DNA of 64,000 nucleotides from Flaccisagitta enflata (GCA_965153355.1 OZ231126.1:7564001-7628000); one strand, 5' to 3'. Shown: positions 43,991 to 56,514, counted from the stretch's first letter. The notes: a model not told the origin generated them from the sequence alone. Program-made: numbers and translations.

Positions 43991-46900
43991 ATGTTCATCT
44001 GTAAAATACATTGATCTAATTTCGTAATTAAAAGCTTTGATGATAGTAATCTGAAAAAAAACTTCTTTTTTTTCTTTTTTTTTTTAGTCGGCCACTTTCA
44101 AAAAAAAAAGAGAGCGCTTTTGATTTTCTATCTTCCTATTAGTAACCAATTTGTCGCACCTGCCCCGTGACACCAGCTGTCCGAGTATCTCAGCCCCTTT
44201 TTTCCCAGACTTCTATTTGCAGACTTTCTTTCTTCTTAGTGACATAGCATCTGTTTAAGAAAAAGAAAATGAGTGCCAACTAATCAGAAACGGCGGATGC
44301 AGGGGCATATGTTTTTAAAATGGCAGATAAAAACGGAAGACTGGCACTGCTTGGACATGGGTCTTAACTCGTCTTTGTATGTCGGTCGGTTGTAACATTA
44401 TACGCAAGACGATCTAATCAGCTGACATTTTGGCCATGGTTGATTGATAGTTTCATTGATTACTAATTACTTGATCGATTGATAACTTTATTGATTGATT
44501 GATTATGTATTATATTGACTGATTGATTATCTATTTATTGACTGATTGATTATTCTATTGGTTGATTGAGTGTTTTTGAACACCAAGGTCTGCAGCAAGT
44601 GCAGAACCCGCCTCCCCCGTCGGATCCAGCCTTTGATCCTGCGCCTGGACACCACTTCGCCGAGTCATTGCTCACGAAGCCTCTTCACTGACCTCATATG
44701 CTCCATTGGGGGGTGAAGAGGTGTTGCTTATCCAAGGCTTCCAAAGACTTCTTGGCCATGGCTCCGCCGCGTCAACGGACAGACGGCTGCGTGGGTGTGA
44801 CGAAGGTTCGTCGCAACATCCCAAGGAGAGAGACGATGCTCGTCGAGCAGCAATGGCTACGGACAATGAGGTGGTCAAAGGCGGTCAGCGAGTCATGGAA
44901 CTGGAGAAGCATCTGGAAAAGGAGACTAAGGCCTGTGCGATGAAGGCTAAGAAGAAAGAGGAAACGGTGGAGCAGCAAGGCGCTATGGCCGTCGACTTCA
45001 ACACAAATCACTGTGCGTCCCTAAATTTGGTGTTGTAGCTTGCATTAGATGCAGCATCTCCATGTCGTCTTCTCCTGCCCAGAAAAAGTCGGTCAGCAGA
45101 TCCTGTATGTGTGCTCCCAGCCTGGGAATAAGAAAAATCGAACCAGGCCTTGGAAAAATCAGACCGCCAGCTAAACGCTGATTGGTGCCGCGCCCAGTTG
45201 CTGTTCAATTTTACCAATTTGCAGCATGGCGTGGAAGGCGTGCTCGATAAAGCTGAGGATTGTATTCCACCATCACATCACCTCATCCCATCAGATGGAC
45301 AGGCTGACCAGTCCAGGCGCTACCCGGGCGTGGGAATTGGCGTCTGGCCCGGAGACCTGTAAAAACATCGCGTAAGTATCTCGCTGGTTTGGGAAGGGTT
45401 GAGGTTGAGTTTTGGCCTTGGTAAATTTGAGATCTGTATCTGTTTAAGAACTTTTACTAATCAATCTGCCCTATTCTTTCTCTTTCTTTTTCTTCCCCTT
45501 GGGGAGGATTCACTCTCAGACAGCCGCACCACCTGCGCAGCTGGATGCGGTCGCCGTTGGCGACATCGTTCATCGCCTTTCGCCCCTGAGTTGTGAGATG
45601 TTGCCGGAATGACCCGCTCGTCTCTGTAATGGAGAAGGCGCAGGTGATGTGGTCGTTCCATGATGCTTACTAATTTTCTTTTATTTAACAGATTCGTTTT
45701 TATTATATAGTTAGTAATTTATTTAATTTTGTCTTGTTTTATTTGGTTCTTTGGAACATGTACATTTTGTTGTGTTTGTTTAATACATGGTCTTTTTAGT
45801 CCTTATTACGAATACTTTCGTATGACACTGTTTTAGTAATGTACCCCTTGTGCTTTCCTCCTCAAGTCAAATCCCAGGCTTAGAGTGCTCCAAGGCCCGT
45901 TCCCCTTTTTGCCCTTTAACTTTCTGACAGGCGCCTCAACCTCCTCGTCGCCGCCTCGTCTCCATCCACGTCGTCGTCGATCGTTGAAAAATTGCTGGTG
46001 GTGGATCCACTCCGGGCAGGAGTCATCATTCGTGCAGTCGTCGATCTGTTGATAGTTAGGGTGGGGATGTAAGAGGCGGTGGACGGGGGAGGGGCAGGAA
46101 CTGTATATGTAAATTTTTTAAAGAAGATGTATCGGTTTTTAGTAGGGTTTCTACGACTGGAAACCTAGATGTCGGATTTTAGAAGTCGTGAAATTCCAAA
46201 AATGGGCAGAGATCTTAGAAATGTATGTCCGTCCGTTTCTTAGGTATGTGTGCTTTTGTCTCTTTTGCGTGCTTTTGACTTTTTCTCTTTCTCTACTATT
46301 CAATGCCCGCGTCTTTTGTTTCTGCCATTTTTGATATTAGCATTGATGGTGCTCCATGTGAATTCTTACCATATTTTAATATAACTTTATTTTTAACCAG
46401 CAACGCGAAGCTTCTTGTGTGTTTATCTTCGTGCTCCACTTTTGGATTGAGATTTTATTTATTTACGGCATTGCTTCTTAAAGTGATTGATTGATTTTCG
46501 TGATCGTTTGAGATGCGCCCTTGGAATTCACTAATTTCAATAATCTCTCATCTTTTTATTGCAGATAAACTTATGAACGGACAATTAACGTTACTTTGAC
46601 CTCGACAGACTGTGGGTTGAAACTAACGAAAGTGGGGCCTAAAAGTAAGTTTTATAGATGCGTCTTTGCTTTATTAACGTTGTTTTTTATCTTGTTTTCG
46701 GTCTGTTATTTTGTCTTTTTTGCATTTTTATCGCCGGATTTTAGTATGGTTTTATCGCTTGCCCGATCAGCTTGCTATAGGGATGATATGGATGAATTTA
46801 ATGGGATGGGCCGGGGCAGGGGCAGGTATTATCAGGTGGCATGGGCTCTGAAGAAGATGAACATGTTGTCATGTGCTGTTTCTGTCCTTTATTGTGTCCT

Positions 46901-47242
46901 ATCTCGATTTCATGTTATCTTTTGCGTTTGCTGATCACAATTAACGCCCACTTTCCCTTTCATTTTTCCCCCTCTCTTCAGTTGTTGAAATTTTTATGGA
47001 ATAAACGAGACGATCGCCTTCCTATTTTCCAATCGGCCAACTTTCTTTCACCACAAGTCGTCAGTCAGATAGACGCTCATAGACAGTGCCAGTTGAAACT
47101 CGTGGGCGTAATCATAATTAGATTAACACAAAATATAATACATCGTTCAATCAAAAGAATCCTTTTATCAACCAGATCCATTATTTCCATCCAATAGCAG
47201 GGAACTCTTGACTTTTATAATAAAATTTTAATGACAACGAGA

Positions 47243-47308
<66 letters not shown>

Positions 47309-48092
47309 TTGATTTTGCTCACTCAAAAAACCGGCACTGCCGGACGGACTGATATGAAAGGGGAATAGGGGGCGCATCTTAAGATGACAAAGTCTTAATG
47401 CTGATGCGATTGGGTCAGTAAATGAAAGAATAAGTGAATGAACAAATAGATGAAGAAATCCGGCCTCTCATAGTTGTTAACACGATTCGTGTATACCGTA
47501 CTGACTGTTTGGGTTTTATGACCGACGAGATTGCATTTCTTGAGTTCTGGTGGTGGAAGCATGTCAGACAGACCGACTTGACGACAAACCGACAGACCAA
47601 ACCGATAATAGCGTTGTAGTTAACCAGAAACAACGTTTTCCTCGACATTCGTGCGCCTTTTGTTTTTCCCTTTTCCCGGCTGATATGTTTCGTCGTCGTC
47701 TTCGTCAACGTCCTTTTGGTCGTCGTCATCATCGTCATCGTCAGTTTTGAGGATATCAACGTTGTCATGACATGTTTGGTCTCTTGCGCAAGTCAGGGAA
47801 AGGCTCAGATTAGTCATAAACCGGCAATTCCGGAGAATTCAATCATTCAAATTAGTTTCCAGTATGCAGTAGAATCCACCAATTCTAACCACAGTTACAA
47901 TTTCGGGGGATCACGAAGCTAAGATCCTGTTGTTGCTATCGGCGGCCAAAATCTGCTTTTTATAAGAACCCACTCGAATATCGTATAGTAATTTCACTTT
48001 CCGAATCAAACTGGAATGAATCCATTGACCCTTAATGAAAATGACTAGTTCTCTTTGGTCTGAATATACCTATTAAATAGCACAAAAGAAAA
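43991..48092 (+). other. No identifiable gene
   Basis: 44575-45040 has overlapping plus-strand frames. One reads ELEKHLEKETKACAMKAKKK, a coiled-coil-like stretch, but I find no family. 45170-45360 has another short open frame (FNFTNLQHGVEGVLDKAED). (GATT)n-like sequence occurs at 44440-44570 and (GA)n at 47240-47303. Old transposon debris is a possible source of the frames. No splice-phase chain could be built. Confidence 0.35.
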
Positions 48093-50114
48093 ATGCTAAA
48101 GAAACTTTTCTCCTCATTCGGCAAACGGGAATTACAGCCCACAGTCACGTCCGCCCCCGCATCTGCCACTGCCTCCTCCGCATCGACCACTGCCTCCTCC
48201 GCATCTGCCACTGCCTCCTCCACATCGACCACTGCCTCCTCCACATCGGCCTCCTCAGCATGCTCCTCACCTTCCACTGCTTCCTCAACACCTCCTTTTC
48301 CTCCTCCTCCTCCTCCTCCACCACCCCCTTCAAAAAAGAACGTCTCTTTCGGAATTCCCTTCGACGATGGCCCTTCCTCCTCCTTGTCCGAGGCGAAAAT
48401 TGAAGCGTTCGACGAGGCGTTACTGCACATCCCGGAGCATCCATTCAATCACGTCGTCAAGTCGCATCCGCAAACTCTACAAACGACGAAAATATTCAAA
48501 CGAATCCGTGGAAGACTGAATTTGAAGGAGATCGTCGATGATAATGAACTGCTGTTTGGAGGAGGCGAAGGAGGAGGAGGAGGAGATGCACAAGCTATCG
48601 CGACGGATACAGAAAACACATCATCATCATCATCTACATCGCCCTCATCTCCATCCTCAACCGAAATCCCACCCAACGTCATTCGGTTCGTTTGTCTGTC
48701 GGACACGCACAACAAAGCCCATTGGCTCCTGGAGACCGATTGGTGGAAGAGCTTCAACATTCCGACGGACATCTTCGCCCCGCAGCCGCTTCCCAAAGGC
48801 GACGTGCTGCTGCATTGCGGCGACTTTACCAATTACGGCGAATCCAAAGAAGTCGCCAAATTCAACGAGTTTTTGGCGAATTGCGGCGATCGATTCGCGG
48901 TGAAAATCGTCGTCGCCGGAAATCACGAGTTGACGTTCGATCCTAAAAGCAGGTTTACCAAGTCATCGGCCGCTACCTCGGATCCCTTTTCTTCTATGTC
49001 CTCCTCAACCTCCTCATCCGCTTCTTCCTCTTCTTCTTCTCCCTCCTCCACCCCTCCTCCTCATCCTTCATCCCTCCTCACCAACGCCATCTACTTGCAG
49101 GATGGCGGCGTTTGTATCGGCGGCATCCGGATTTGGGCTTCTCCTTGGCAGCCGGTTCTCGGCGGAATGGCCTTCAACCGGCGGAGAGGCGACCCACTGC
49201 TGGAGAAGTGGAACCGCATCCCGAGTTGCGGCGGAGGGAAGGAGGTCGTCGACCAAGTGTTGGAGAAGTCGAACCGCATCCCGAGTTGCGTCGGGGGGCA
49301 GGAGGTCGGCGACGAAGTGTTGGAGAAGTCGAACCGCATCCCCGGTTGCGGCGGAGGGAAGGAGGTCGTCGACGAAGTGTTGGATTATGAAAATGAGTCC
49401 GGCAACAACGAAATCCAGGAACAAGATTCCAGCGAGGAAATCATAGCAGAATCCGGGAATAGTGAAACAATTAACAATCCACAAGTATCCGAGGAGGAGA
49501 AACCAAGCGACACTATCTCTGACCAAGTTGTATCCGAAACGACAGCAACTTCTCATAAAGATAAAACCAATCCTCGTAATTTGGACTCCAAGCACCAATC
49601 CAGAGACTCAGATTCCGGCAATTCTTCTATCGGCCAAGCAGATTCCGGCGAATCGCATTCTAACGCCAACTGTTTAGATTCCGTCAATACGAGTCCCAAA
49701 TCCTTCGACTCTGCCACTAATACCGGCAACACTACCTCCTCCTCCTCCTCTTCCTCCTCTTCCTCCCCCACCTCTACCACAACCACCTCCGCCACCAACT
49801 TTGGCATCGACATCCTGATGACTCACGGACCTCCTCTCGGCATCGGCGACCGTCTTTCCGGCGGCGATCGAGTCGTCGGCTGCGTGGAACTGCTCGCCAG
49901 CGTCCGTCAGCGCATCCGGCCTAAATTCCACGTTTTCGGCCACGTGCACGAGAGCAACGGATGTTGGACAGACGGAAGGACGACTTTTATCAACGCGGCA
50001 ATTTGTAATGGAATGCATTATCCAATGCAGAAAGTGTGGAAGTTTGACGTTGAATTGCCGGAAGGGGTGGATAAAAGGAAGGCGTTGAAGAATTGGACGC
50101 GGTTTGACAAATGA
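48093..50114 (+). CDS. MPPED-type calcineurin-like metallophosphoesterase, 673 aa
   Basis: It is a binuclear-metal phosphodiesterase of the MPPED1/MPPED2 (UPF0046) family. The metal-site motifs appear in order: SDTH (D204, H206), GDFTNYG (D244), GNHE (N277, H278), THGPP (H578) and GHVH (H617, H619). MPPED proteins are usually about 300 residues. This one has an added Ser/Ala/Pro-rich N-terminus (1-190) and an insertion of about 250 residues between GNHE and THGPP, with Ser runs and a triple 20-residue repeat. It is one uninterrupted exon from the first ATG to TGA, and the catalytic residues are all kept. The intronless state among split neighbours may mean a retrocopy that stayed active. Substrate is unknown; relatives cleave cyclic nucleotides in vitro. 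Confidence 0.9.
   Translation: MLKKLFSSFGKRELQPTVTSAPASATASSASTTASSASATASSTSTTASSTSASSACSSPSTASSTPPFPPPPPPPPPPSKKNVSFGIPFDDGPSSSLSEAKIEAFDEALLHIPEHPFNHVVKSHPQTLQTTKIFKRIRGRLNLKEIVDDNELLFGGGEGGGGGDAQAIATDTENTSSSSSTSPSSPSSTEIPPNVIRFVCLSDTHNKAHWLLETDWWKSFNIPTDIFAPQPLPKGDVLLHCGDFTNYGESKEVAKFNEFLANCGDRFAVKIVVAGNHELTFDPKSRFTKSSAATSDPFSSMSSSTSSSASSSSSSPSSTPPPHPSSLLTNAIYLQDGGVCIGGIRIWASPWQPVLGGMAFNRRRGDPLLEKWNRIPSCGGGKEVVDQVLEKSNRIPSCVGGQEVGDEVLEKSNRIPGCGGGKEVVDEVLDYENESGNNEIQEQDSSEEIIAESGNSETINNPQVSEEEKPSDTISDQVVSETTATSHKDKTNPRNLDSKHQSRDSDSGNSSIGQADSGESHSNANCLDSVNTSPKSFDSATNTGNTTSSSSSSSSSSPTSTTTTSATNFGIDILMTHGPPLGIGDRLSGGDRVVGCVELLASVRQRIRPKFHVFGHVHESNGCWTDGRTTFINAAICNGMHYPMQKVWKFDVELPEGVDKRKALKNWTRFDK
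49201..49380 (+). repeat. 60-bp tandem repeat, three copies, inside the MPPED-like gene
   Basis: Three in-frame 60-bp units encode EKxNRIPSCGGGKEVVDEVL-like blocks of 20 residues. Each is flanked by low-complexity sequence. The array lies on the surface insertion between the metal motifs. Confidence 0.93.
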
Positions 50115-50216
50115 ACACTCGGAACATTGACAATACTTTGACATGAAGTTGCCGGAAGGTGTTGATAAAAAGGAGGCGTTGAAGAATAGGACGCGGTTTG
50201 ACAAATGAGCATATCA
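50115..50216 (+). repeat. Tandem copy of the MPPED-like gene's 3' end
   Basis: The last ~75 coding bases (GAATTGCCGGAAGGGGTGG to ACGCGGTTTGACAAATGA) are repeated at 50138-50208 with a few changes, ending in a second TGA. This copy lies after the stop and is not translated. Confidence 0.9.
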
Positions 50217-51079
50217 GCGCTTCATTGATGCTAAAGAGAGATTTGCCAGAACATGACACGTCTCAAGACAAGAAAAGATCTGTAATTATGTGATTGGAAG
50301 AAATCAATGATCGTCACAATACAGTTGAACCTCGTTCCAACGGACCCGCTTTTAACAGAATTCCACCTTTAACAGACATATATTCTTGGTCCCATCAACC
50401 TATTTACTTTCTATGTTGGTCCCTTGAAATCCGTTGGCGCGGGATTCAACTGCATCATTACAAAAGATGTACTGAATAACCAATATCTTTATGTGATATA
50501 CTGATTGATATCTATTGTCAATCGCCGATGGACAGTTCAAGAACAACCACGACTAGTCATTTCTTTTTTTCAATTTGGTGATAGACGCGCTTTCATTAAA
50601 TGGTTATTAATCTTAATCAATAGATTGTCTGAAAAGTATTATCATTCTTTCGCCGAAAGTTGATCGCATAACTATGGAATGTCCATTTTAAATCTCAATC
50701 AATTTCAATTTTATTTCAGTTGATTTGCCTGTGATACTTTTAATCATTTCATGTCTTTCCTGTTTTTGGCGATTGCCACAATACCACATTGTCGCTCATT
50801 TGTATCTTCATATCTCATGACAACTGCAAATGCAAAACAAAGAACTTCCAAACAAAATGAGACCTTTTTTTGTTGTTTAAGTTTTTGTCTCAGCCAGGCT
50901 ATTTGGAAAATTAAGATATAGATAGAAACAGTTGGCAGTCGGCACACAGATACTGGTACAGATGATTTAGAAAAATTCGTTACGCCACCCACAAAAACAC
51001 ACATTATTTTGTAACAGTAATTGCATACATAAAGCATGGATTAGGCAGAACTAGCACAGACACGCATCCACATTCAAAG
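50217..51079 (+). other. No gene seen
   Basis: A/T-rich unique-looking DNA between the MPPED-like gene and the satellite. There are no credible ORFs. No AATAAA polyadenylation word is evident close to the stop of the gene. Confidence 0.4.
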
Positions 51080-54000
51080 GCCACATCCAAAGGCTCTCAT
51101 CCTTAAGCAAAGTAGGGTTGAGTAGTAGTGTTGTCCAACTTTCATATATTTCAGTGCCATGGTATAGAATGCCGGCGATCCCATATGGTTGATTCTCGAT
51201 TCTTGCCTCTAATGGTATGGTTTTTAACAACATTGCCTTTGATATCTAGATTATCCTTGGATAGCTACATCATCATTTGGTTATTTGTTCACTATAAATA
51301 ATAGGGATGTGCTGACTACTTTGCATCTTTTTATTTTGGGTTGACATGGAATGTTTGAGGGAATGGTCTCAATCAGTGGAAAGGATTTTGATTCTAGGTT
51401 GTGGGTTGCATGAACCTTTTACAATGGGAAGATCAGACGGATGTGTGGTCCAAAACAGCACAATCATCTGGTACTCTTTCTTATCACTGGTACTTGTAGC
51501 AAACAGGTTAGAATTATTGATTTTTTCCTGGTTGGTTCAGTAGATGTCATCTAGACTTGGAAATACGGGGGCCCTCATATCCTAACTACCATTTGCGCCA
51601 ATGAAATGAAACTGTGTCTGTATAATGCTTATGTCCTATAGGGTTGACGATGAGGTATGGCAGCTCTGTGGATAGAAAATTCTTTTGAATATACTAGAAC
51701 AAATTTGCTTTGCTCAAACAGATGCTAGACTTGGACTATTTGTTAACTCACATGACTTCAAATCCCTCTTGGTCAATTTCTTTCTATAAAAGTTCCGGGT
51801 TCGAATCCCAGGCTGGTTTTGCAATTTAAGCAAATAGATGAAGCTGAAATTCTGCCATAAAAGTGATTGATCCTAATATTTTATACTAAAAGTTTTTTTT
51901 GTAAGGTAAGCCATAGGGGGATGCCATACCCCATCGTCAACCCCTTAGGGTCTATACATTACACTAGCAAAATATCAGTCCCCTCACTGTATTGATGCTG
52001 AGGTTATGAGCTCCCCCATATTTCCAAGTCTAGACGACATCTACTGTTCCTGGTTGGATTGTTATCTTGAATTATTTCATGATTATGTTGAGATAGACTT
52101 AGTTATTTTGAATACTAAGGATAGTTGTGATGGGTCCGGATTAAACACCAGTGAGAGCTCCAAAGGCTCTCATCCTTAAGTTAAGTAGGGTTGAGTAGTA
52201 GTGTTGTCCAACTTTCATATATTTCAGTGCCATGGTATAGAATGCCGGCGATCCCATATGGTTGATTCTCGATTCTTGCCTCTAATGGTATGGTTTTTAA
52301 CAACATTGCCTTTGATATCTAGATTATCCTTGGATAGCTACATCATCATTTGGTTATTTGTTCACTATAAATAATAGGGATGTGCTGACTACTTTGCATC
52401 TTTTTATTTTGGGTTGACATGGAATGTTTGAGGGAATGGTCTCAATCAGTGGAAAGGATTTTGATTCTAGGTTGTGGGTTGCATGAACCTTTTACAATGG
52501 GAAGATCAGACGGATGTGTGGTCCAAAACAGCACAATCATCTGGTACTCTTTCTTGTCACTGGTACCTGTAGCAAACAGGTTAGAATCATTGATTTTTTC
52601 CTGGTTGGTTCCTTGGCTGGATTGTTGCCAATTTTTCATGATTATGTTGATAGACTTAGTTGTTGAATACTAAGGATAGTTGTGATGGGTCCGGATTAAA
52701 CACCAGTGAGAGCTCCAAAGGCTTCATCCTTAAGTAAAGTAGGTTGAGTAGGAAAGGTCCAACTTTCATATATTTCAGTGCCAGGGTATAGAATGCCGGC
52801 GATCCCATATGGTTGATTCTCGATTCTTGCCTCTAATGGTATGGTTTTTAATAACATTGCCTTTGATATCTAGATTATCCTTGGATAGCTACATCATCAT
52901 TTGGTTATTTGTTCACTATAAATAATAGGGATGTGCTGACTACTTTGCATCTTTTTATTTTGGGTTGACATGGAATGTTTGAGGGAATGGTCTCAATCAG
53001 TGGAAAGGATTTTGATTCTAGGTTGTGGGTTGCATGAACCTTTTACAATGGGAAGATCAGACGGATGTGTGGTCCAAAACAGCACAATCATCTGATACTC
53101 TTTCTTGTCACTGGTACTTGTAGCAAACAGGTTAGAATTATTGATTTTTTCCTGGTTGGTTCCTGGTTGGATTGTTGTCTTGAATTATTTCATGATTATG
53201 TTGAGATAGACTTAGTTATTTTGAATACTAAGGATAGTTGTGATGGGTCCGGATTAAACACCAGTGAGAGCTCCAAAGGCTCTCATCCTTAAGTAAAGTA
53301 GGGTTGAGTAGTAGTGTTGTCCAACTTTCATATATTTCAGTGCCATGGTATAGAATGCCGGCGATCCCATATGGTTGATTCTCGATTCTTGCCTCTAATG
53401 GTATGGTTTTTAACAACATTGCCTTTGACATCTAGATTATCCTTGGATAGCTACATCATCATTTGGTTATTTGTTCACTATAAATAATAGGGATGTGCTG
53501 ACTACTTTGCATCTTTTTATTTTGAAGGACATGGAATGTTTGAGGGAATGGTCTCAATCAGTGGAAAGGATTTTGATTCTAGGTTGTGGTTGCATGAACC
53601 TTTTACAATGGGAAGATCAGACGGATGTGTGGTCCAAAACAGCACAATCATCTGGTACTCTTTCTTGTCACTGGTACTTGTAGCAAACAGGTTAGAATTA
53701 TTGATTTTTTCCTGGTTGGTTCCTGGTTGGATTGTTGTCTTGAATTATTTCATGATTATGTTGAGATAGACTTAGTTATTTTGAATACTAAGGATAGTTG
53801 TGATGGGTCCGGATTAAACACCAGTGAGAGCTCCAAAGGCTCTCATCCTTAAGTAAGTAGTAGGGTTGACCAACTGTTCAACTTTTATCATATTTGTGTA
53901 CAGATTGAAAGGACGTCATATACATTGATTCTCGATTCTTTCTGCCTCTAATGGTATGGTTTTTAACAACATTGCCTTTGATATCTAGATTATCCTTGGA

Positions 54001-54450
54001 TAGCTACATCATCATTTGGTTATTTGTTCACTATAGATAATAGGGATGTGCTGACTACTTTGCATCTTTTTATTTTGGGTTGACATGGAATGTTTGAGGG
54101 AATGGTCTCAATCAGTGGAAAGGATTTTGATTCTAGGTTGTGGGTTGCATGAACCTTTTACAATGGGAAGATCAGACGGATGTGTGGTCCAAAACAGCAC
54201 AATCATCTGGTACTCTTTCTTGTCACTGGTACTTGTAGCAAACAGGTTAGAATTATTGATTTTTTCCTGGTTGGTTCCTGGTTGGATTGTTGTCTTGAAT
54301 TATTTCATGATTATGTTGAGATAGACTTAGTTATTTTGAATACTAAGGATAGTTGTGATGGGTCCGGATTAAACACCAGTGAGAGCTCCAAAGGCTCTCA
54401 TCCTTAATTAAAGTAGGGTTGAGTAGTAGTGTTGTCCAACTTTCATACAT
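51080..54450 (+). repeat. 557-bp satellite, about six tandem copies
   Basis: Units start at GAGAGCTCCAAAGGC, seen at 52152, 52710, 53266, 53826 and 54380. A first unit begins near 51085. Spacing is 554-560 bp once the inserted element in unit one is removed. Copies are close to identical, with small private indels. A short relative (GAGCTCCTAAGGCTCTTGTC) occurs at 63645. The short frames repeated in each unit are not supported as genes. Confidence 0.93.
51539..52045. mobile_element. 507-bp TIR element inside satellite copy 1
   Basis: It starts AGTAGATGTCATCTAGACTT and ends with the inverse (two mismatches in 33). GTTC is duplicated on each side (51535-51538 and 52046-52049). The other satellite units show the empty site. 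Inside is GGGTTCGAATCCCAGGC (51797), a perfect tRNA B-box with T-arm. A 4-bp duplication is seen in Chapaev- and Sola1-like families; the superfamily is not settled. Confidence 0.88.
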
Positions 54451-55253
54451 ACACATTTACACTGTAACACACGCGGCACTCAATGCAAAGCGTCTTTCTA
54501 GCCAAAGATAACCGCGTTTTTAGATGCGTCATCGCATCTCTATAAGAGGGTCTGTCCGTCCGTCCGTCCGTCCGTCCGTCCGTCCGTCCGTTACGCCTCT
54601 TCTAATATCACGCAGATGACGCATCTAGTTGCCCGATCGGGCTTGTTAAACAGGCTACTCGCTCACTCACTCTCTTCTTTCACGGGCTCGCTCTCTCACT
54701 CTGCTCACCCCGCTCACTAAACTCGTGGGAGATCGGAAAAAAAAGAAAAGATCTGGAGACACAAAAATGGGACAGAGACAGAGATAATCAACAGGAATGA
54801 GAGTTTCTTCCTGGAAACTTCTTTCTTCGTGGTTGATTTCGGGAATGTCTCTGGTCAAAGACAATCGCGTTTCTAACGGGTCACTAGGCTCGCTACGTTC
54901 GTTCTCTCACACTGCTCGTGCTCACTCCGCTCACTCAATCCGCAGCGCTCGGCTTTTGCTACGCTCGCTTCGCTAGCTCGCGTCATTCACAGGCTTGCTC
55001 ACTCACTTCGCTCACTCCCTCGTGGGACAGTGAAATTAATAGATATATGTGTTCACGCTGTAAACGCGTTCAACGGGAAAAAAACGGTTTTTTAGTTGCG
55101 GACACGCAACTCTATAAGAGGCTTTGTCCGTCCGTCCGTCCGTTGGTCGGTCGGTTGGTCGGTCCATGAACACGAGTCAAAAAGTGTGAAAACGCGCATT
55201 TCCGCCCCTGCCCACACGTCCGCAACTGGTATTGGCCGTGTATCCGGCCTTGT
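54451..55253 (+). mobile_element. Cluster of hairpin elements and a CGCTCACTC-rich repeat
   Basis: A family A tail with hairpin AGATGCG-TCAT-CGCATCT and (CCGT)n occurs at 54520-54592. A repeat rich in TCGCTCACTC lies at 54655-54740 and 54862-55085; its second copy recurs in the XK-related gene intron (58700-58935). A family A copy lies at 55088-55253 (hairpin AGTTGCGGACACGCAACT, (CCGT)n, reversed head TATCCGGCCTTGTTT). Confidence 0.65.
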
Positions 55254-55419
55254 TTGTCTTCCGTAGAAACACGCCTTTCTTCTTGTGGAGGTCGAGACGG
55301 ATCTCGATCGGAATCGACCTCCTCACGTGAAAATCAACAAAACGATAGAAAACGAGAGACAGTGACAGTGACAGTGACAGTGAAAGAGAAGTACGGATTA
55401 ATAGAGACACGTCACTTAC

Positions 55420-55545
55420 CAGCTCGTCGAAGATGTCTCTCTGATGGACGTGAATTGTGATGAGAGTTTCGTATTTTGTTCTCTCAACTTTCTCCAAATC
55501 ACGAGTTGTTTGATCGATCAGCAAATTCAACAACTCCAAAAATGC
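55420..55545 (-). CDS. DNAH5-like: Axonemal dynein heavy chain, linker exon 3
   Basis: The 126-nt exon reads [20 protein letters not shown], then [20 protein letters not shown] and [10 protein letters not shown] is a dynein linker signature. The acceptor is CCTCAG/GCA and the donor GAGCTG/GTAAGT, both in phase 0. The next expected exons (AAA1 P-loop) are not seen between here and 16.7 kb. Confidence 0.95.
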
Positions 55546-55659
55546 CTGAGGAGACATGTGCAGGGAGAATTTGAAAGACGGGATTATGAATATAAATCAT
55601 TATTCTTGATGTATCCGAACATTTGCCTATGGTAGCCGTCGGCTACTAGCCGCTCTTTG

Positions 55660-56085
55660 TCTTTCTTTCTCTCTTTGTTTCTTTCTTTCTATTTTTCTTT
55701 CTGTCATTTTTTTCTTTTTTCTTTTTTTCTTTCTTTTTTTCTTTTTTCTTTTTTTTTTTCTGTTTTTTTCTTTTTTTTCTTTTTTTTTTTTTTTTCTTTT
55801 TTCTTTTTCTTTTTTTCTTTTTTTCTTTCTTTTTTTCTTTTTCTTTTTTTCTTTTTTTCTTTTTTCTTTTTTCTTTTTCTTTTTTTTTTCTTTTTTTCTT
55901 TTTTTCTTTTTTTTCTTTTTTTTTTTTTTTTTTCTTTTTTTTCTTTTTTTTTCTTTTTTTTTCTTTTCTTTTTTTTTTTCTTTTTTTCTTTTTTTCTTTT
56001 TTTCTTTTTTCTTTTTTTTTTTTTTTATTTTTTTTTTTTTTTTTTCTTTTTCTTTCTTTCTTTCTTTCCTTCTTTCCTTCTTTCG
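55660..56085 (+). repeat. (CTTT)n / T-rich simple repeat
   Basis: It fills the dynein intron between exons 56228-56326 and 55420-55545 together with the adjacent (CA)n at 56115-56227. Lys-rich and Phe-rich frames are artefacts. Confidence 0.95.
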
Positions 56086-56114
56086 TTCTTGCAAAGATAT
56101 GCCAGACTCGAGCG

Positions 56115-56137
56115 CGCACACACACACACGCACACAC

Positions 56138-56227
<90 letters not shown>
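56115..56227 (+). repeat. (CA)n microsatellite forming a dynein splice donor
   Basis: On the minus strand the intron begins directly with GTGTGTGTG after the exon's AATCAG. The microsatellite itself supplies the donor dinucleotide. Confidence 0.95.
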
Positions 56228-56229
<2 letters not shown>

Positions 56230-56326
56230 GATTTGTTGCTCCCATGACTTTCTTGTCGTATTTTGCGTTGGAAAGCGCTTCAGTGGCATCTCTCGTCCAG
56301 ATTAATTGAAGACCGAGAAGACTGAC
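56228..56326 (-). CDS. DNAH5-like: Axonemal dynein heavy chain, linker exon 2
   Basis: The 99-nt exon reads [18 protein letters not shown], then [22 protein letters not shown] and NAKYDKK are typical of the linker. The acceptor is AACTTCAG/GTC. A second copy of the acceptor core (ACTTCAG/GTCAG) lies about 25 bp upstream in the intron. The donor is CAG/GTGTGT, in phase 0 at both ends. Confidence 0.95.
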
Positions 56327-56406
56327 CTGAAGTTAAAGCACAGTTATAGGCTGACCTGAAGTAAGTACAACTGAGCAATAAAAAAAAAGAGAAAAAAAAA
56401 GAAAAA

Positions 56407-56420
56407 ATAACAACAACAAT

Positions 56421-56514
<94 letters not shown>

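Noticed and set aside
44698-45038. Overlapping 80-110 codon frames with a coiled-coil-like segment
   Set aside because: Several frames are open at once, no splice sites or domains support any one, and no family was recognised.
53228-53431. Minus-strand frame with IENQPYGIAGILYHGTEIYE
   Set aside because: Recurs with each satellite unit, is short and has no recognisable domain. Treated as a chance frame in the 557-bp repeat.
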